Of a stretch of DNA of 9,871 bases, positions 6,812-9,871 are shown piece by piece. The stretch's first letter is position 1, and the number at the start of each line of letters is the position of its first letter. The translations under genes and the position numbers were made by a program. Location: NCBI GenBank assembly GCA_047614125.1, contig JBLHHI010000115.1, positions 1 through 9,871 of the forward strand. Reading direction: 5' to 3'. This DNA is from JBLHHI01 sp047614125. GTDB lineage: Bacteria > Bacteroidota > Bacteroidia > NS11-12g > UBA9320. The notes below the pieces were generated by a model. It was given only the letters and a program-made list of their open reading frames with translations. It was not told where the DNA came from and ran no database searches.

Positions 6812-6991
6812 ATGAAAAAGTTAGGATACACCATTTTCTCTGCTATGTGCATGCTTTTGATGCTTGCAATGTTTACGGCTTGTACAAAAACGACAGAAAT
6901 TCCACCGGATGAAGACAAAAAAGTAAATGAATTTTTAAAGAGCGATAAGCAACGAGCCGATTCAGCGAAAAAGGCGATGGGTATTAAGTAA
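6812..6991 (+). CDS. Very small lipoprotein (59 aa)
   Basis: ATG at 6812 to TAA at 6989-6991 encodes 59 residues. The first 24 form a lipoprotein signal: MKK, a hydrophobic run rich in Met and Leu, and lipobox FTAC with Cys24. The mature peptide is only about 36 residues, charged and helical (TKTTEIPPDEDKKVNEFLKS, then QRADSAKKAMGIK). The ADSxxxAM pattern recalls ADSIEMAM in the lipoprotein just upstream, so the two may be distant duplicates. An intrinsic terminator separates them, so this gene needs its own promoter. Its stop is 5 nt from the end of the convergent protease gene. It falls below common length cutoffs and is easily missed. The function is unknown. A textbook signal peptide with lipobox in so short a frame makes chance unlikely. 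Confidence 0.7.
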   Translation: MKKLGYTIFSAMCMLLMLAMFTACTKTTEIPPDEDKKVNEFLKSDKQRADSAKKAMGIK

Positions 6992-6996
6992 GTCGC

Positions 6997-8496
6997 TCAC
7001 CTGCTTCCGCTGAGAATACCAGAAATGGTTCCAAAGCTGTTAATTGCTTTTAACACCCAGGGGTCTTCGGGTATGCGCAACGAATTATATGCTTCATCAC
7101 CTAAAATTTGGTAGGCTAGGCGATATTTCACTTCCCGTTTAAACGAAGAATCGTGCCCTGCTGCGTATTTGTCAATCACAGCATTGATGTGCTTATTTGT
7201 CATCCATTGTTGATTCGCAATAACTGCTAATTCAGCGAAATGTGCGTCGATTATAGCAATGGCCACGGCAGAGACGTTTTGGCGGCTTATACCAATTTCT
7301 AAGGCATCTTCCATCAATACATCTGGAATTATACCCCCATTACTTACTACGGCTCTTCCGTTGGCTGTGGTGAATGTTTTAGCTTTTGCGTCTTGTTTCC
7401 TATTCGAGTCCAACAAATCAACATAGCCATTGGCATCATATGGTTTTTGGATCGACCTACCGGACGGAATGTAATATCGAGCAATGGTTAATCGAATTTG
7501 AGCTCCATCGTTCAGTTGAAAGGTTTCTTGAACTAAGCCCTTGCCGTAGGTAGGAGCTCCCAAAATTAAGCCGCGATCTAAATCTTGAATGGCACCAGAG
7601 AATATCTCGCTGGCTGAAGCCGAATAATGATTCACCAGACATACGAGATCCATGTTGATACATGTGCCACCTTTTTTGGCGGTATAATTTTTTCGTTTTC
7701 CGTTTTTGCCTTCGGTGTAAGCCAACAAAACATTATCATCCACAAACTCATCCAACAAAGCGATGGAGGTTTGCAGATATCCACCTGGATTATTGCGCAG
7801 GTCTAAAACAATTTGAGTAAGTGGGCCCGTGGCTTGCAGGCTTTTAATTAGGCTTAAAAATTCTTGATGCGTGGGTTCTGAAAAGTGCAAAATGGAAATG
7901 TATGCCGTTTGATTATTCAATCTAAATCCGCTAACGGTTGGCTGCTTAATTGCCGCTCGGGTAATTTTTAGCTCAAAGGTTTTTTCGTTGGATTTACGAT
8001 ATACGAGCAGCGCCACTTCAGATCCTTTTTTGCCTTTTAAGGTAGCAATGATGTCGTCGTTTTGGAGACCGGTAAGCGTAAAAGTATCGGCCCTAAGCAA
8101 TCGATCGCCGGAAAGAAGTCCAGAGAGTTGAGCAGGGCCATCTTTTAAAACACGCACCACAACGGGAGTATCACTGGCCACCAAAAATTCCAAACCAATT
8201 CCATCAAAACCACCTTTTAAATCTTGATTGGCAGCTACAACCATGTTTGCTGGTATGTAAACGGAATGCGGATCAAAGGATGAGAGCAACGATTTAATGC
8301 CGCTTTCTTCAACTTTTTCAAAATCCAAGCTATCAACATAGGCACGTTGAACGAGACTCATGATTTGTTCCATCTTGGTTTTGGAAACCTCGCCCGATCT
8401 TGCGCTCCAGGTGGTCCAATAGGCACCCATGAATAAGCCAACGGCCAATAAGACCGAGTACAGCAGAGGTTTCATAATTGCAGATTTAGACGACAT
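6997..8496 (-). CDS. S41 family C-terminal processing peptidase (CtpA/Prc-like)
   Basis: A 499-aa envelope protease that degrades or trims proteins from hydrophobic C-termini. An N-terminal membrane anchor or uncleaved signal spans about residues 9-28, placing the enzyme in the periplasm. A PDZ domain (about 93-180, with GIGLEF) selects the substrate tail. The S41 core follows with LDLRNNPGGYL (231-241), the catalytic Ser294 in SASASE, and Lys319 and Gln323 in TYGKGLVQ. The Ser-Lys spacing of 25 and Lys-Gln of 4 match the CtpB/Prc triad, so the enzyme should be active. A C-terminal extension of roughly 100 residues after NGGIIPDV is of a kind common in Bacteroidota members. The ATG at 8496 is used here; Met8 is an alternative that keeps the anchor. 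It begins 23 nt after the dehydrogenase stop, so the two are probably cotranscribed. Its 3' end faces the 59-aa lipoprotein. Confidence 0.93.
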   Translation of the reverse strand: MSSKSAIMKPLLYSVLLAVGLFMGAYWTTWSARSGEVSKTKMEQIMSLVQRAYVDSLDFEKVEESGIKSLLSSFDPHSVYIPANMVVAANQDLKGGFDGIGLEFLVASDTPVVVRVLKDGPAQLSGLLSGDRLLRADTFTLTGLQNDDIIATLKGKKGSEVALLVYRKSNEKTFELKITRAAIKQPTVSGFRLNNQTAYISILHFSEPTHQEFLSLIKSLQATGPLTQIVLDLRNNPGGYLQTSIALLDEFVDDNVLLAYTEGKNGKRKNYTAKKGGTCINMDLVCLVNHYSASASEIFSGAIQDLDRGLILGAPTYGKGLVQETFQLNDGAQIRLTIARYYIPSGRSIQKPYDANGYVDLLDSNRKQDAKAKTFTTANGRAVVSNGGIIPDVLMEDALEIGISRQNVSAVAIAIIDAHFAELAVIANQQWMTNKHINAVIDKYAAGHDSSFKREVKYRLAYQILGDEAYNSLRIPEDPWVLKAINSFGTISGILSGSR

Positions 8497-8519
8497 AGCA
8501 ATCCGAGCAGGGCTTAATA

Positions 8520-9773
8520 TTAAACCGACTCTTGAGGTGTTCCTTTGTTAACCGTCATTAGGCTCAATTCGAGTGCTTTTTTGCTTATTCCTACTGACTT
8601 AATATTAAATTGATGCACCTTCATCATAGCTGTTTCAATGAGCTTAGATGCATCCATTAAAATAGCAACATCATTAACTTCTGCGTCTTTTTTCATTAGG
8701 TAAGCAAAAACCCGTGCCATTCCACAATTGGCAATAAAGTCGGGAATAACGGCCATATGATTATCGGCATAGGTTGAAATTGGGCCCATAAAAATCTCGT
8801 TATCAGCAAAAGGCACATTTGCGCCACAACTAACCACTTCCATGCCTCCCGCAATCATGTCATCAACCTGCTCTTTCGTAACCAGCCTAGAACCCGCTCC
8901 AGGGATAAATATTTCAGCTTTTAGCTTCCAAATTCGTTCGTTCACTTCTTCGAATGAAAGCATGTTTGGTGCCGATAATTTATTGCCATTTCGGGTTAGG
9001 AATAAGTGCGTAATCTCATCCAAAGTAAATCCTTGCTCCTTTATTAAGCCACCGTCTCGATCGATAATTCCGGTAACGGCTACACCATTTTTGGCGAGAT
9101 AGAAAGCAGCTGCGGCAGCAACATTTCCCCATCCTTGAACGATGCATTGTTTGTGGTTCATAGTTCCACCCCAAATGCTGTAGTAGTGGCGCACAGCTTC
9201 GGCCACACCCCACCCGGTTATGAGATCTCCAATGGTATAATTTCGCTCCAAAGAAGGGGAAAATCGGCCATCTTCCATAACGAGCGAAACGCCTTTTTGC
9301 AATCGGCCAATGGCTTGAAGTTTCTCCTCCTTGGTATAATCCTTCAAATGACCATTAACGGTGCCTTCCTGTGGATGTAAAATGCCAAACTCACTTGTGA
9401 TCGGAATAACTTCAAGATTTTGGTCAACATTCATGTCGCCACCGGTACCATAATACGTTTTTAATATGGGAGCCACAGCTTTATACCATCTGCGTAAAAC
9501 TCCTTCTTTGCGAGGGTCACTGGGGTCAAAATCAATTCCAGACTTAGCTCCACCGATTGGCGGGCCAGAAACTGAAAACTTGATCTCCATGGTTTTGGCC
9601 AATGATTCGACCTCACGCATATTTAAACCCTTTCGCATTCTGGTTCCACCACCAGCCGAACCATTTTTAAGCGAATTTATTACCAACCAACCTCGAGCGT
9701 CGGTTTCGCCATCATTCCATTCAAAAATGATTTCTGGACGTTTTTCTTCAAATTGCTTGAGCAAGTCTATCAT
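8520..9773 (-). CDS. Glu/Leu/Phe/Val-type amino-acid dehydrogenase
   Basis: A 417-aa cytoplasmic NAD(P)-dependent dehydrogenase that interconverts an amino acid with its 2-oxo acid and ammonia. The N-terminal catalytic domain has GGGTRM (41-46), Lys65 in the TMEIKF segment, and GGAKSG (74-79) with the catalytic Lys77. Asp113 in TGGDMNV fits the conserved Asp that LeuDH shows in TAEDVGT and GDH in PAPDVGT. The Rossmann domain has GWGNVA (214-219) and an acidic residue, Asp238, at the end of beta-2, which suggests NAD preference. PGAGSR (291-296) and PDFIANCGMA (344-353) are also family-like. The substrate cannot be settled: the length suits GDH, while the Asp113 region looks more like branched-chain dehydrogenases. 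The start ATG shares a base with the stop of the upstream secreted-protein gene (TAATG), implying translational coupling. The S41 protease gene follows closely. Confidence 0.92.
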   Translation of the reverse strand: MIDLLKQFEEKRPEIIFEWNDGETDARGWLVINSLKNGSAGGGTRMRKGLNMREVESLAKTMEIKFSVSGPPIGGAKSGIDFDPSDPRKEGVLRRWYKAVAPILKTYYGTGGDMNVDQNLEVIPITSEFGILHPQEGTVNGHLKDYTKEEKLQAIGRLQKGVSLVMEDGRFSPSLERNYTIGDLITGWGVAEAVRHYYSIWGGTMNHKQCIVQGWGNVAAAAAFYLAKNGVAVTGIIDRDGGLIKEQGFTLDEITHLFLTRNGNKLSAPNMLSFEEVNERIWKLKAEIFIPGAGSRLVTKEQVDDMIAGGMEVVSCGANVPFADNEIFMGPISTYADNHMAVIPDFIANCGMARVFAYLMKKDAEVNDVAILMDASKLIETAMMKVHQFNIKSVGISKKALELSLMTVNKGTPQESV

Positions 9774-9871
9774 TATTTTAATTCAATTTTTTGATACAAG
9801 TTTTTTGTATTCACCACATTTAAAAAATAAAAGCCAGGGGGATATGCGCCAATTTTTATGTCACCATTTCG
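9773..9871 (-). CDS. C-terminal end of a probable T9SS-secreted protein (partial)
   Basis: The frame enters from the right edge and runs 32 codons to TAA at 9775-9773. It reads DIKIGAYPPGFYFLNVV, followed by NTKNLYQKIELK and stop. This is the pattern of type A sorting domains of the type IX secretion system: a 'hydrophobic-x-x-x-PxGxYFLxV' strand, then a short charged loop, then a final 'KKI.LK' strand ending one or two residues before the stop. In that system the tail directs a cargo protein across the outer membrane and is removed. The rest of the gene, and so its function, lies outside the window. The stop overlaps the dehydrogenase ATG by one base. The call rests on a short stretch, but on its most characteristic part. 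A chance frame is less likely given such a match. Confidence 0.72.
   Translation of the reverse strand, partial: RNGDIKIGAYPPGFYFLNVVNTKNLYQKIELK

Noticed and set aside
9794..9810. Small inverted repeat ATACAA-GTTTT-TTGTAT before the dehydrogenase, considered as an operator or terminator
   Set aside because: It is only 6 AT-rich base pairs and lies within the coding tail of the upstream secreted protein.
1..9871. CRISPR arrays, tRNA/rRNA genes, insertion sequences or defence genes
   Set aside because: No spaced direct repeats, no transposase-like or integrase-like frames and no cloverleaf or rRNA-like sequence were seen on either strand.

Overview
The window looks like a chromosomal segment from a member of the Bacteroidota, most likely a Flavobacteriales-type organism. 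Start codons lack Shine-Dalgarno sequences and sit behind A-rich leaders. Several genes have Bacteroidota-style promoter elements (-7 box TAnnTTTG, sometimes with an upstream TTG or TTTG). There are several short LSAC/FAAC-type lipoproteins. The truncated gene at the right edge ends like a type IX secretion (T9SS) sorting domain, a system confined to this phylum. This assignment is inferred from the sequence alone.

Left part (1-4022, + strand): about 300 bases hold no convincing gene, only a possible remnant on the minus strand. Next come a lipoprotein with an NHL-type beta-propeller and a strong 15-bp hairpin, then a CopA-type Cu(I)-exporting P1B ATPase with an HMA domain and two Cys-rich metal-binding modules at its N-terminus. 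Middle (4133-6404, + strand): two ribosome-assembly GTPases, Era and Der, in tandem, each with its own candidate promoter. After them (6414-6991, + strand): two tiny lipoprotein genes. The first has a near-ideal promoter, optimal-looking codons and a clear intrinsic terminator, so it is probably strongly expressed. The second, 59 aa, is short enough to be missed by usual ORF cutoffs.

Right part (6997-9871, minus strand): a tightly packed convergent block read right to left. It contains the last 32 codons of a probable T9SS-secreted protein, a Glu/Leu/Phe/Val-type amino-acid dehydrogenase whose ATG overlaps the preceding stop (TAATG), and, 23 nt further on, a CtpA-type S41 processing protease with an intact Ser-Lys-Gln triad.

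Most of the window is housekeeping (ribosome maturation, copper homeostasis, envelope proteolysis, amino-acid catabolism). I saw no CRISPR array, transposon, tRNA or rRNA, and no convincing undescribed multi-gene system. The points most worth checking are the T9SS tail overlapping the dehydrogenase start, the His/Asp-rich propeller beside the copper pump, the overlooked 59-aa lipoprotein, and -7 boxes placed so close to start codons that the mRNAs may be nearly leaderless.
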